A DNA stretch of 54,009 nucleotides. Origin: UMGS1649 sp045651205. GTDB lineage: Bacteria; Bacillota; Clostridia; TANB77; CAG-465. The notes below the pieces were generated by a model that saw only the letters and a list, made by a program, of their open reading frames with translations, had not been told where the DNA came from and did no database searches. Made by a program: the position numbers and the translations under genes. Numbering within the stretch: position 1 is the first letter of the stretch; every line of letters starts with the position of its first letter. Positions 1-8,192 of this stretch are shown here, piece by piece. The stretch lies in NCBI GenBank assembly GCA_045651205.1, contig JAZRSA010000032.1:1-54009 (forward strand). Direction: 5' to 3'.

Positions 1-852
1 ATGTGTTCTATCAAAAGCGTGAGTTGGTTGACCTACTGCAAGCATAACATAGTTTGTTATATCTACTATTGCGTTAATTGGTCTCATACCAGCGTTTATT
101 AATGCAGCTTTCATCCACATAGGAGATTCTTTTTCATATACGTTTTCTATTTCAACACCAACATATCTTTGACACTTAGTTGGTTCTAATATTTCTACAT
201 TGTATTTAGGTAATGTAGTATCTATTTCTAGAGCGTCTAATTCTTTTAATGGTATATCATATATGCAAGATAATTCTCTTGCCATACCATAGTGTCCGCA
301 TAGGTCAGGTCTGTTTGTTAAAGATTTGTTATCTATCTCAATAACTGTATCATTCATACAAATAACATCAGCTATGTTTTGACCAGGTTTGCAGTCTACA
401 CCTTTAAGGTCTACTATAGCGTGATCATTTTCAGGTGGGAATAGTTTGTCAAGATAAACTTCTTCAGCGCCGCATATCATACCATAAGAGTATTCGCCAC
501 GCATTTTAGTTTCTTTGATTACAACTGGTTCGCCTTCACCGTGCCAAACAACTTCAGCTCCTGGTTTAGATACTACAACAAGTTGGCCTTCGTATAGGTT
601 TGAACCACCACATACAATTTGAACAGGTTCAGAAGCACCAATATCTACTATACATATTCTTAATGCATCTGCATTAGGATGTGCTTTTATTTCTAAAATT
701 TTACCTACAACAATATCATGAAACTTTTCTGCAGTATTTTCTACGCTTTCAACTTCAACTGTTCTTAAAGTTAAATCGTAAGCAATTTGTTTTGGAGATA
801 TTGTGTCTGGTAAATCTATATATTTTTTAATCCAATTTAAAGATACTTTCAT
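1..852 (-). CDS. pheT: Phenylalanyl-tRNA synthetase beta subunit, N-terminal part (cut by window edge)
   Basis: This is the beta subunit of the cytoplasmic alpha2-beta2 enzyme that charges tRNA-Phe. The reading frame is open from its ATG at 852 to the window edge, giving 284 of the roughly 800 residues usual for the family. The visible part begins MKVSLNWIKKYIDLPD and contains the tRNA-binding (EMAP/OB-like) module around residues 40-150, including the HPNADALR motif, then the start of the core with a TNRPDLCGHYGMARELS motif. A strong AGGAG ribosome site lies just upstream. It starts 13 bases after pheS and should share the T-box controlled transcript. Family identity is secure. Confidence 0.97.
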   Translation of the reverse strand, partial: MKVSLNWIKKYIDLPDTISPKQIAYDLTLRTVEVESVENTAEKFHDIVVGKILEIKAHPNADALRICIVDIGASEPVQIVCGGSNLYEGQLVVVSKPGAEVVWHGEGEPVVIKETKMRGEYSYGMICGAEEVYLDKLFPPENDHAIVDLKGVDCKPGQNIADVICMNDTVIEIDNKSLTNRPDLCGHYGMARELSCIYDIPLKELDALEIDTTLPKYNVEILEPTKCQRYVGVEIENVYEKESPMWMKAALINAGMRPINAIVDITNYVMLAVGQPTHAFDRTH

Positions 853-865
853 TGTTTTCTCCTTT

Positions 866-1909
866 CTATTTGAATTGATTTAAGAATCTTAAATCTCCGC
901 TGTGGAATAGTCTTACATCATCTACACCATAGCGCATCATTACTAATCTATCTAATCCAATGTTAATGTAGAAACCAGTCCATTCATTTGGATCAAGGTT
1001 TGCAGATTTAAGCACGTTTGGATGTATAACACCACCTGGCATTACTTCAATCCAACCATTGTGGTTACATACTTTACAACCTTTACCACCACAAACTAGA
1101 CATTCCATATCTATTTCATATCCTGGTTCAGTGAATGGGAAGAAACCTTCACGCATTCTAACATTAATCTTTCTACCAAATACTTTTTCTAGTATTGTTT
1201 GTATCATAACCATACCAGAAGAGAAAGATATATTCTTATCTACTATTAACGCTTCGTATTGGAAGAATGCTCTTTCGTGTCTAGCGTCAGTAGATTCATT
1301 TCTATATACTCTACCTGGATATACAAATCTTGCAGGAGCTCCGTGTTTTAGTAGGTATCTTACAGAACCACCAGTTAAGTGTGGTCTTAGACATAGTCTT
1401 TCAGTACCTGATTTTTCTTCAGTTCCTTCAATCCAATATGTATCCATAGATTGACGAGCTGGATGGTCATCGGCAAAGTTAAGGTTATCAAAAGCATACT
1501 TTTCACTTGAGATATCATCTTCGCTATATACTTCAAATCCTAAAGATGTAAATGCATCGTTTAAGTCATAGCACATTTGAGTAATAGGGTGAAGTGCACC
1601 GCCACTTACCTTAGTTCCAGGTAATGTTAAATCTAGTGGTTCATCAAGTACACTTTTAGAAGCAATTAACACTTGCTCTTTTTCGTTAAGTTTAGTTTCA
1701 AATGTAGTTTTTATCTCACTAATTTTCATACCAACTTGTTTTCTAGCGTCAGCATCTAAACTACCCATAGATTTAGATACTTCACTTAAAGGACTTTTCT
1801 TACCAGTTAAATCACGACGAACATCTTGTAATTCTTCAATTGTTTTACAGCTTTCGATTTGTTCTAAACCAGCTTTAAGAATATTATCCATGTTTTGTAA
1901 TATATCCAT
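866..1909 (-). CDS. pheS: Phenylalanyl-tRNA synthetase alpha subunit
   Basis: This is the catalytic alpha subunit of class II PheRS, 347 aa, a normal length. An N-terminal coiled-coil arm of about 85 residues is followed by the aminoacylation core, with class II signatures such as HPARQSMDTYW, the RVYRNESTDARH motif 2 region, and GLDRLVMMRYGVDDVR as motif 3. A Cys-rich insert (CxxC...CxxC near residue 270) occurs in many Firmicute PheS proteins. AAGGAGGA precedes the ATG at 1909. It is the first gene of a pheST operon whose leader is a T-box, so expression should rise when tRNA-Phe is uncharged. Confidence 0.97.
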   Translation of the reverse strand: MDILQNMDNILKAGLEQIESCKTIEELQDVRRDLTGKKSPLSEVSKSMGSLDADARKQVGMKISEIKTTFETKLNEKEQVLIASKSVLDEPLDLTLPGTKVSGGALHPITQMCYDLNDAFTSLGFEVYSEDDISSEKYAFDNLNFADDHPARQSMDTYWIEGTEEKSGTERLCLRPHLTGGSVRYLLKHGAPARFVYPGRVYRNESTDARHERAFFQYEALIVDKNISFSSGMVMIQTILEKVFGRKINVRMREGFFPFTEPGYEIDMECLVCGGKGCKVCNHNGWIEVMPGGVIHPNVLKSANLDPNEWTGFYINIGLDRLVMMRYGVDDVRLFHSGDLRFLNQFK

Positions 1910-1940
1910 TATTTATTTCCTCCTTAATTAATACATAATA

Positions 1941-2197
1941 AAAAAAGTCATCTCATCCATATTAGGACGAAATGACTTTGCTTCCGTGGTACCACCTAAA
2001 TTCGTTACAATGTAACGCACTTAACAAGCTATAACGGGCCTTAGCCGACTCAATCTACTACTATTTCAAAAGAGCACCTCAAAAGTGAAATTTCGGTTTA
2101 AGTATATTAGCAGGCTTACAGCCGGTGACCCGCATTCTCTAAAATATATTCTCTTAAACTTACTTTGCTTTGTCTTAGGTTTTATATATTCAAAACT
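1941..2197 (-). ncRNA. T-box leader of pheST
   Basis: On the minus strand the leader carries the conserved T-box core TAGGTGGTACCACGGAAG (about 1980-1997), which pairs with the free CCA end of uncharged tRNA. It is followed by a terminator hairpin whose arms lie near 1945-1960 and 1965-1978 and end in a U-run. Upstream is a long stem I with an ACCGAAATTTCAC segment that would place a Phe codon (TTC or TTT) in the specifier loop, consistent with the downstream genes. The exact specifier frame was not folded. This also explains the longest gene-free gap in the window (1910-2275). Confidence 0.93.
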
Positions 2198-2203
2198 GTA
2201 TTA

Positions 2204-2231
2204 ATTATATCACAAAAATAGGGGATGTCAA
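2204..2231 (-). promoter_or_regulatory. Promoter of pheST
   Basis: On the minus strand a TTGACA -35 box (2226-2231) and a TATAAT -10 box (2204-2209) are separated by 16 bp, directly in front of the T-box leader. Confidence 0.85.
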
Positions 2232-2235
2232 TAGT

Positions 2236-2269
2236 AAACAAAACCAGCCTTGAAACTATCAAGACTGGT
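2236..2269 (-). terminator. Terminator after the 2276-2653 gene
   Basis: Arms ACCAGCCTTG (2243-2252) and CAAGACTGGT (2260-2269) pair with one mismatch. Read on the minus strand the stem is followed by TTTTGTTT. It separates this gene from the pheST promoter. Confidence 0.75.
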
Positions 2270-2275
2270 CGTTGG

Positions 2276-2653
2276 TTAGATTAGATGAACAATATAACAA
2301 GAGTTAAGGGTATATATTTTATAACCTTTGTTAGTGAGTTGTTCTATTTTTCTAACGCGTGAAGTGAGAACTGTAGTGCGGAAGTATTTATTAGCGTTGG
2401 GTGTGTATTCGTAACACAAAAACCGTTCGCCAATCTTTGGCATTTTGGTTGCAATTACAAAACCAACTTTAACATCATCAAACCAAACGGAGTTAAAATA
2501 GCCATCAATGCCTTTTAATCTGTAATTTGTTTGACATTCACCTACATCCATAGATACCACTTCATAAAATTCTCCTTCTTCAAGGAGCGCGGGGGAACTG
2601 CAAGATTGGTATGTAGCGGTATTACCGTTGTACTTAACTAATCTAGTAGCCAT
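2276..2653 (-). CDS. Small protein of unknown function, paralogue A
   Basis: A 125-aa soluble protein with no signal peptide or membrane segment, predicted mostly beta. It is a clear paralogue of the next gene (2791-3168): both begin with a basic residue followed by LVKYNG, share a short Cys-Ser/Pro segment near residue 20, then GxFYE(V/I)VS, QTNYxLKGI and FNxxWFD. The conserved half is the first 65 residues; the C-terminal halves diverge. The size and strand order suggest an SH3-like barrel, but that is a guess. It is an autonomous unit with its own promoter, a good AGGAGGT ribosome site and a terminator. Function is not recognised. Confidence 0.8.
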   Translation of the reverse strand: MATRLVKYNGNTATYQSCSSPALLEEGEFYEVVSMDVGECQTNYRLKGIDGYFNSVWFDDVKVGFVIATKMPKIGERFLCYEYTPNANKYFRTTVLTSRVRKIEQLTNKGYKIYTLNSCYIVHLI

Positions 2654-2725
2654 ATTAACCTCCTTTTAGCTAATTTGCAGGACACAACCCATAGTTAGTA
2701 GTTGATTAATTTTTTTGTCTAGGGT

Positions 2726-2754
2726 ATTATACCACAAGTTTATTAAATTTGCAA
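2726..2754 (-). promoter_or_regulatory. Promoter of the 2276-2653 gene
   Basis: TTGCAA (2749-2754) and TATAAT (2726-2731) have 17-bp spacing on the minus strand. The -35 box overlaps the edge of the preceding gene's terminator, so the two cassettes are packed head to tail. Confidence 0.75.
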
Positions 2755-2782
2755 AACCCCTCCTGTATAGAAGGGGTTTTTA
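2753..2782 (-). terminator. Terminator after the 2791-3168 gene
   Basis: Arms AAAACCCC and GGGGTTTT surround a short loop, with T-rich ends on both strands. It lies 9 bases past the stop of the upstream paralogue. Confidence 0.8.
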
Positions 2783-2790
2783 GTGTGGTT

Positions 2791-3168
2791 TTAGAAATTT
2801 TGAACAACGTAACGACAGCTTTCGGTATATACCTCATAGGTGTCTTTTGAAAGTTCAATGATTTTTTTTACAGCGCTTGTGACAACCCGAGTACATTCCA
2901 AAGGTTCACGTGAAGGAGAAACTTTGTAACATACAAAAGGTTTTAAGAGTTCAGGTCTGGATTTAGCAACAGCTAAATATACCGGAATCTCATCAAACCA
3001 AGCTGCGTTGAAAAAGCCAACTATACCTTTTAGGTAATAGTTTGTTTGTATGTCTCCAGTATCAACGGAGACTATTTCATAAAACCGTCCTTTTTCAAGG
3101 GCACTTGCAGGACTACAACCTTTAAGTGAAGTCGTGCCGCCATTGTACTTTACTAGTTTAGATGCCAT
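2791..3168 (-). CDS. Small protein of unknown function, paralogue B
   Basis: A 125-aa soluble protein, the same length as its neighbour at 2276-2653 and about 40% identical over the first 65 residues, with the shared LVKYNGG, FYEIVSVD, QTNYYLKGI and FNAAWFDE blocks. AGGAGGT sits 5 bases before the ATG. The leaders of the two genes also match (ACTAACTATG, then AATTAGC), so the duplication seems to have included the 5' untranslated region. Function is unknown. The gene is free-standing, with a promoter at about 3258-3286 and a terminator at 2753-2782. Confidence 0.8.
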   Translation of the reverse strand: MASKLVKYNGGTTSLKGCSPASALEKGRFYEIVSVDTGDIQTNYYLKGIVGFFNAAWFDEIPVYLAVAKSRPELLKPFVCYKVSPSREPLECTRVVTSAVKKIIELSKDTYEVYTESCRYVVQNF

Positions 3169-3257
3169 TTAAAACCTCCTGTAATATATTTTTGAGCATG
3201 GCTAATTAGTACGTATTAACCACATAGTTAGTGATTTTCTTTTTTAGTCGCTTATGT

Positions 3258-3286
3258 ATTATATCACAAAGATAATAAAAAATCTA
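3258..3286 (-). promoter_or_regulatory. Probable promoter of the 2791-3168 gene
   Basis: A TATAAT -10 box (3258-3263, minus strand) is clear. The -35 at 17-bp spacing reads TAGATT and is weak. Confidence 0.5.
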
Positions 3287-3337
3287 GTTTTATGTAATAT
3301 ATTATCTCTAGAAACATAATATTTACTAGGTGATTGT

Positions 3338-3889
3338 ATGAATTATGAATTAGTAAACAAACTAGATTTTAATGAAAATTTTAAGGTGAATAAGGAGTAT
3401 CCGGAAATAACAGTAACGTCTTTGCCTTTTGAAGTTATATCTAAAATTAAAAGGTTGTATGCGGATAGACGAAGTGAAATGACTAGTGTAATGCAATATA
3501 TGTATCAACACTTTATATTTGGTTCAGCGGATATGTTAAAAAATATATCTCATGCAATGGAACAAATATCTGTTACCGAAATGGAACATTATGAAATACT
3601 TGCCAAAATATTAGTTAAGTGTGGAGTAGATCCTAGAAATTGTATATATATAGATAACAATATAGACATTTGTGATTACTGGAAAGCAAGTTTTGTAAAT
3701 TATACAAGAGATTTTATTAATATATTTGAAGAAAATATTATTTTAGAACAAGCTGGAATAAGTGGATATAATGAGTTGTTTAGTATGACAGACAACGAGA
3801 ATTTAAAGGAAATTATATTAAGAATAATAGAGGATGAAAAGTCTCATATAGCATACTTTAAAGCTGTCTTAGAACTAGTTAAAAAATAA
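3338..3889 (+). CDS. Ferritin-like di-metal four-helix protein
   Basis: A 183-aa protein with the spacing of a ferritin-like four-helix bundle: Glu47 in helix 1, Glu81-x-x-His84 in helix 2 (EMEH), Glu137 in helix 3 and Glu167-x-x-His170 in helix 4 (DEKSH). This is the carboxylate/histidine set that binds two Fe or Mn ions in the rubrerythrin, manganese catalase and bacterioferritin superfamily. No C-terminal rubredoxin domain is present. Likely roles are peroxide or oxygen detoxification or a spore-coat-associated catalase-like function; the sequence cannot decide between them. It precedes a DivIVA-like gene and spoIIP on the same strand. Confidence 0.75.
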   Translation: MNYELVNKLDFNENFKVNKEYPEITVTSLPFEVISKIKRLYADRRSEMTSVMQYMYQHFIFGSADMLKNISHAMEQISVTEMEHYEILAKILVKCGVDPRNCIYIDNNIDICDYWKASFVNYTRDFINIFEENIILEQAGISGYNELFSMTDNENLKEIILRIIEDEKSHIAYFKAVLELVKK

Positions 3890-3960
3890 TGTAAATCAAT
3901 ATTGAAAAATGTCAAAATCTTTGATATAATAACTCCGTCGTAGTATGGAGGGAGTATTAA

Positions 3961-4380
3961 ATGGAGAATGATAAGAAGTTCACTTCTGAAATGTTTGGAT
4001 ATGCTAAGAAAGAAGTAGAAGAATATATAAAAGAACTTAAATCAGATTATGAGGGCAGATTACAAGTAGAAAAGGCTGAAGTAAATAGACTTTCTAACGA
4101 AATAACTATCATAAGAAAAAAACTTGAAAGATATGATAGTGAATATCTACAAAAACAAGAAAAAGTTGCTAACGCACTAATTACTGCAGAAGATCAATCT
4201 AAAGCAATTGTTGAAAGCGCAAGACAAGAAGCTATTAGCGAAAAGAATAGAATTGAAGCTTTAATTGAAGCTGAAAAAGAAAAATTATTAGATATTAAAA
4301 AAGAAGTAATCGGATTAAAAGAAAGAACAATAAGTGTTCTAGAAAAATATAATACAGCAATGTCAGATCTTTTAGATTAA
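3961..4380 (+). CDS. DivIVA-like coiled-coil protein
   Basis: A 139-aa protein whose N-terminus (FTSEMFGYAKKEVEEYIKEL) matches the DivIVA/GpsB-type lipid-binding start, a short motif ending in GY followed by a helix with a V-x-x-Y/F-I pattern. The rest (about residues 28-125) is a continuous heptad-like coiled coil rich in Glu and Lys. DivIVA-family proteins sit at negatively curved membrane and guide division or sporulation proteins. It is shorter than typical DivIVA (about 160-230 aa) and could be a lineage-specific relative. GGAGG lies 6-10 bases upstream, and spoIIP follows after 52 bases. Confidence 0.65.
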   Translation: MENDKKFTSEMFGYAKKEVEEYIKELKSDYEGRLQVEKAEVNRLSNEITIIRKKLERYDSEYLQKQEKVANALITAEDQSKAIVESARQEAISEKNRIEALIEAEKEKLLDIKKEVIGLKERTISVLEKYNTAMSDLLD

Positions 4381-4432
4381 TTTAATCATAAAATTAAACT
4401 AACCATAATAACATAGACTAAGGTGATAATCT

Positions 4433-5587
4433 ATGGAATATGTGGTTAGTTTTTTTAATGCCATTTTAAATAAAATAAAGGAAGCAGGTAGGAATTTAAT
4501 TAGCATATTAAAAAAAGGAACAACTATTAGTTTTGGAATGAGTATATTTATTATTCTAGGAATATATCTTTTAAGAACTCCAAAAACGTTTGAGTATTTT
4601 TTTGCATTAGCTACGAATTTGCGAGAAAAAACGATGGAGAAATTAGATATAACAGCATTTCTTAAGGCTTATCCTGTGCTTAATGTGGACAATTATGTAG
4701 TCGCTAAGGAGGATTCTACTAATGTTGTGGAAGAAGAAAAAGAAGTTGTTAAAGAGGTAGTACAACCGTTAGATACAACCCTTTTTGATGCGTCAGCTGT
4801 AGATGTTGATTCGGATAATATAGAGTTAGAAGAATCTGAAGCGGTAGAAAAAAGTACTAAATCATATACAAGAATAGATATAGATGGAGTGACAATATTA
4901 GATTACTCTTCAAAGAAAATAAATTATGAAGAGATAATGGACATGAAATTAAGTTTGAAGAAAAAAGAAGATAAAGTTTTAATGTATTCCACACATACAT
5001 CAGAGTCTTATGCAAATAGTGATAGATATAAATTTGAGTATTCTAGTACATATAGAAGTAAAGATGCGAAATATAATATGCTGTCTGTTGCACACATGTT
5101 GAATAAGACATTAATGGAAAGAGGTATAACAACTGTTATGGATACTACAGCTCATGATTATACTTCGTACAATAATGCATATAAAAATTCGTTAAAAACA
5201 TTAAATAAAAATTTAGATAAATATTCTCATTTTGGCCTTGTGATAGATGTGCATAGAGATGCATCATCAGATTTAACTTTTGCGCCTAAGGTGAATATAA
5301 ACGGTAAGAGTGTGGCAAAACTTATGATAGTTGTAGGTGTGGGTTATCAAAGCTTAGAAAATAAATATTGGAAAGAAAATATGGCAGTTGCATTAAAAAT
5401 AGCTAAAGTTGGAGAAGCTATGTATCCAGGATTGTTTAGGCATGTTCTCGTTAGAGATTCTAGATATAATCAACATATAGAAGATGGAAGTATTTTAGTG
5501 GAAGTAGGTGCAACGGGAAATACACTTGAAGAAGCATATTATGCTGGAAGGTGTTTAGGTAATATAATAGCTAAAATATATGAATAA
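4433..5587 (+). CDS. spoIIP: Stage II sporulation protein P
   Basis: SpoIIP is a membrane-anchored cell-wall hydrolase (amidase and endopeptidase) that works with SpoIID and SpoIIM in septal peptidoglycan thinning and engulfment. The 384-aa protein has one N-terminal membrane segment (about residues 33-47), an acidic linker to about 145, then the catalytic domain with the family signatures MYSTHTSESY, the VIDVHRDAS block, and VGATGNTLEEA near the end. The two His motifs (THTSE and DVHRD) fit the zinc-ligand positions expected for the amidase. AGGTGAT precedes the ATG. In well-studied spore formers it is made in the mother cell under sigma-E; I did not confirm a sigma-E promoter here. Confidence 0.93.
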   Translation: MEYVVSFFNAILNKIKEAGRNLISILKKGTTISFGMSIFIILGIYLLRTPKTFEYFFALATNLREKTMEKLDITAFLKAYPVLNVDNYVVAKEDSTNVVEEEKEVVKEVVQPLDTTLFDASAVDVDSDNIELEESEAVEKSTKSYTRIDIDGVTILDYSSKKINYEEIMDMKLSLKKKEDKVLMYSTHTSESYANSDRYKFEYSSTYRSKDAKYNMLSVAHMLNKTLMERGITTVMDTTAHDYTSYNNAYKNSLKTLNKNLDKYSHFGLVIDVHRDASSDLTFAPKVNINGKSVAKLMIVVGVGYQSLENKYWKENMAVALKIAKVGEAMYPGLFRHVLVRDSRYNQHIEDGSILVEVGATGNTLEEAYYAGRCLGNIIAKIYE

Positions 5588-5628
5588 ATGAGTATTTTGT
5601 CGTAATTTGTTTTTTTATTCCTATTTAC

Positions 5629-5657
5629 TTGCAATTGAGTATGATTAATTATATAAT
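5629..5657 (+). promoter_or_regulatory. Promoter of rny
   Basis: TTGCAA (5629-5634) and TATAAT (5652-5657) have 17-bp spacing. This predicts a leader of about 110 bases before the rny start codon. Confidence 0.65.
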
Positions 5658-5676
5658 ATTGTCAGGCAAAATGTAA

Positions 5677-5705
5677 TTTGACAGAATTGTATAAACAATG
5701 TCAAA
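5677..5705 (+). promoter_or_regulatory. Inverted repeat in the rny leader
   Basis: TTTGACA, a 3-base bulge, TTGT, a 4-base loop, ACAA and TGTCAAA form an interrupted hairpin in the predicted 5' untranslated region of rny. It has no U-run, so it is not a terminator. It could be an operator, an mRNA stability element or a self-cleavage site. Confidence 0.4.
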
Positions 5706-5772
5706 ATTAATATAGATAAAAGTTATATAGATTAGATATTGTACTTTGAAAATTTAATATGGAGGTAACAAA

Positions 5773-7320
5773 ATGACAGGTATAATCATAGCAATTGTCG
5801 CTACACTTGTTGTTGCTGTACCTACATCTGTTTTAGTAACAAGTTCGCAAAAGAAAAAACAAGATGCTCGTGACTTAGAAAGTGCGGAAAACAGATCAAA
5901 GAAAATGGTCGAAGATGCTAAACAAGAAGCTGAAAGAATTAAAAAAGAAGCAATGATTGAGGCTAAAGATGAGGTAATCAAGCAAAAAGAAGAAGCAGAC
6001 AGAGAGATTAAACAAAAGAAAGCCGAAATAGAAAAAGCAGAACAAAGAGTAAATCAAAGACAAGATTTAGTAGATAAAAGATTTGATTTAATCGAGGAAA
6101 AAGAAATAAGCTTTTCTATGAAGCAACAAGCATTAGAGAAGAAAGAAAAAGAACTAGAAAACTCATTCAAAAAAGAAGAAGAGGAATTAGTTAGAATCTC
6201 TAGACTTTCAGTAGAAGAAGCTAAACGTGAGTTAATGGCTAGACTGGAAGATGACATGAAAACAGAAATGGCAAACTACATAGTAGACGCTCAAGCTAAA
6301 GCTAAATTTGAAGTAGACAAAAAAGCTAAACAAATGTTAGTTGGAGCAATTCAAAGATGCGCTGCTGACCATACTTCTGAAGCAACTATATCAGTTGTAA
6401 ATCTACCAAGTGACGATATGAAAGGTAGAATTATAGGAAGAGAAGGTAGAAACATTAAATCTATTGAAACATTAACAGGAATAGATATCATAATAGATGA
6501 TACTCCAGATGTAATAGTATTATCTAGCTTTGATCCAATCCGTAGAGAGGTAGCTCGTCTAGCAATCGAAAGATTAATTGCAGACGGAAGAATACATCCA
6601 GGTAAGATCGAAGAAACAATTGAAAAAGCTAAGGTAGAAGTAGCTAACACAGTTAAGGAAGAAGGAGAAAGAGCTCTTTATGAAACAGGAGTTATTAATC
6701 TTCATCCAGATCTAATTCAATTATTAGGTAAACTAAGATATAGAACAAGTTATGGACAAAATGTTCTTAACCACTCTATAGAAGTAGCACATATAGCTGG
6801 TCTTCTAGCATCAGAATTAGGACTAGATGTAGCTTTAGCAAAACGTGCTGGACTTCTTCATGATATTGGTAAATCAGTAGACCATGAAGCAGAAGGTACA
6901 CACGTAGAATTAGGTGTAGAAATACTTAAGAGATACAAAGAATCTGACGCAGTTATTAATGCAGTTGCAGCTCACCACGGTGACTGTGAACCAACTACAA
7001 TGGAAGCTGTATTAATTCAAGCAGCAGACGCAGTATCTGCATCAAGACCTGGTGCAAGACGTGAAACTGTAGATACATATATCAAGAGATTACAAAAACT
7101 TGAAGAAATTTGTGATGGATATAAAGGTGTAGATAAATCTTATGCTATCCAAGCAGGTAGAGAAGTAAGAATTATTGTTAAACCAGAACAAGTAGATGAT
7201 TCAGCTGCAACAATAATGGCAAGAAATATTGCTAAACAAATTGAAGCAGAAATGAATTATCCAGGACAAATTAAAGTAAATGTAATTCGTGAAACAAGAG
7301 CAGTTGAACTTGCAAAATAA
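5773..7320 (+). CDS. rny: Ribonuclease Y
   Basis: RNase Y is the membrane-tethered endonuclease that initiates mRNA decay in many Firmicutes. The 515-aa protein has the full architecture: an N-terminal membrane helix (residues 3-23), a long charged coiled coil to about 200, a KH RNA-binding domain (GRIIGREGRNIKSIE) and a C-terminal HD domain with the metal-binding HD pair in GLLHDIGKSVDHE. GGAGG precedes the ATG by 7 bases. It is monocistronic, with its own promoter and a strong terminator at 7335-7368. Length and motifs match the family closely. Confidence 0.97.
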   Translation: MTGIIIAIVATLVVAVPTSVLVTSSQKKKQDARDLESAENRSKKMVEDAKQEAERIKKEAMIEAKDEVIKQKEEADREIKQKKAEIEKAEQRVNQRQDLVDKRFDLIEEKEISFSMKQQALEKKEKELENSFKKEEEELVRISRLSVEEAKRELMARLEDDMKTEMANYIVDAQAKAKFEVDKKAKQMLVGAIQRCAADHTSEATISVVNLPSDDMKGRIIGREGRNIKSIETLTGIDIIIDDTPDVIVLSSFDPIRREVARLAIERLIADGRIHPGKIEETIEKAKVEVANTVKEEGERALYETGVINLHPDLIQLLGKLRYRTSYGQNVLNHSIEVAHIAGLLASELGLDVALAKRAGLLHDIGKSVDHEAEGTHVELGVEILKRYKESDAVINAVAAHHGDCEPTTMEAVLIQAADAVSASRPGARRETVDTYIKRLQKLEEICDGYKGVDKSYAIQAGREVRIIVKPEQVDDSAATIMARNIAKQIEAEMNYPGQIKVNVIRETRAVELAK

Positions 7321-7334
7321 TTAAATTAAATTAT

Positions 7335-7368
7335 AAAACGCCATCAACGAAAGTTGAAGGCGTTTTTT
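7335..7368 (+). terminator. Terminator after rny
   Basis: AAACGCCATCAAC and GTTGAAGGCGTTT pair with one internal mismatch around a GAAA-type loop, followed by TTTTG. Confidence 0.9.
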
Positions 7369-7369
7369 G

Positions 7370-7398
7370 TTGTAAATTTACATAAAAAGTGATATAAT
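7370..7398 (+). promoter_or_regulatory. Promoter of the 7451-8059 gene
   Basis: TTGTAA (7370-7375) and TATAAT (7393-7398) have 17-bp spacing, immediately after the rny terminator. Confidence 0.7.
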
Positions 7399-7450
7399 TG
7401 GTACGTTAATATAAATTTCTTATCCAAGTAATTACGAAGGAGGTTTAGGC

Positions 7451-8059
7451 ATGTTTAGGAAGAAGTCATTTATATATAACTGGTGGGTTGGAACAAAGGA
7501 CGAAAGACTTTGGTTCGTAGACATTTTTAGCAAAGAACCGCTTGCGAACAATTATGTTATTGTTGGACAAGTTAATTCACCTTTTTACGATATGGAAACT
7601 AGCAGGAATCCTGTGGTAAAAGTAACTAAAAGAGGTGTGATAACGGCTAGCGGAAGATTTTATCCTTTTTCAACAGCACATCCGTTGTATATGATGTATT
7701 TAAATGAGATTCACAGCAATGAAAGAGGAGCAGTAGCATTTAATTGGCGGGAAGACAGAAATTCTGATAAGTGTATACAAGCAGATGTAGTATTTCCAAA
7801 CGGAGAATGTAAAGAGAATATTATATTTGATTTTACATCGCTTTCAGATGAACACAAGCACTTTTTAGGATTTTCCGAAACACTTCAGTGTAGAGTAGTG
7901 CTTCATACCTTTGATACAAGACCTTTTAGACCGGAATATAAAGGTTGGGTATCACCAAATGAAGTGAGGGATTCTGCCACCGAGCTTTCGGAAAAAAGAA
8001 AAGAACTTGCAAAGAATATGGCACAACTTTGTAAGAATTTAAAAAAGACTCTTAAATGA
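7451..8059 (+). CDS. Unknown 202-aa soluble protein (autonomous cassette)
   Basis: I do not recognise this protein. It starts MFRKKSFIYNWWVGTKDERLW, has no signal peptide or membrane helix, appears beta-rich for the first 150 residues, and ends in a basic helix (about residues 175-202). GGAGG precedes the ATG by a few bases. It is a self-contained unit between rny and folC, with a promoter at 7370-7398 and a long hairpin terminator. Base and codon use (CGG, CCG, TCG, CTT) are richer in G+C than rny or folC, which points to acquisition. Confidence 0.75.
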   Translation: MFRKKSFIYNWWVGTKDERLWFVDIFSKEPLANNYVIVGQVNSPFYDMETSRNPVVKVTKRGVITASGRFYPFSTAHPLYMMYLNEIHSNERGAVAFNWREDRNSDKCIQADVVFPNGECKENIIFDFTSLSDEHKHFLGFSETLQCRVVLHTFDTRPFRPEYKGWVSPNEVRDSATELSEKRKELAKNMAQLCKNLKKTLK

Positions 8060-8061
8060 AT

Positions 8062-8106
8062 AAAAGGTATAACTTAAATTAATGTTTAAGTTATACCTTT
8101 TATTTT
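8062..8106 (+). terminator. Terminator after the 7451-8059 gene
   Basis: A 17-bp stem with arms AAAAGGTATAACTTAAA and TTTAAGTTATACCTTTT, followed by a T-rich tract. Confidence 0.9.
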
Positions 8107-8125
8107 TCACTAACAATATATATTC

Positions 8126-8155
8126 TTGTAATTTATATTTTATTTGTAATATAAT
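8126..8155 (+). promoter_or_regulatory. Promoter of folC
   Basis: TTGTAA (8126-8131) and TATAAT (8150-8155) have 18-bp spacing. Confidence 0.6.
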
Positions 8156-8192
8156 AATGAAGTAAAAACTTTACAAAAGAAAAGGTGAAATA

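Noticed and set aside
1059..1454. Open frame antisense to pheS
   Set aside because: It lies wholly opposite a secure gene, has no ribosome site and no protein-like features.
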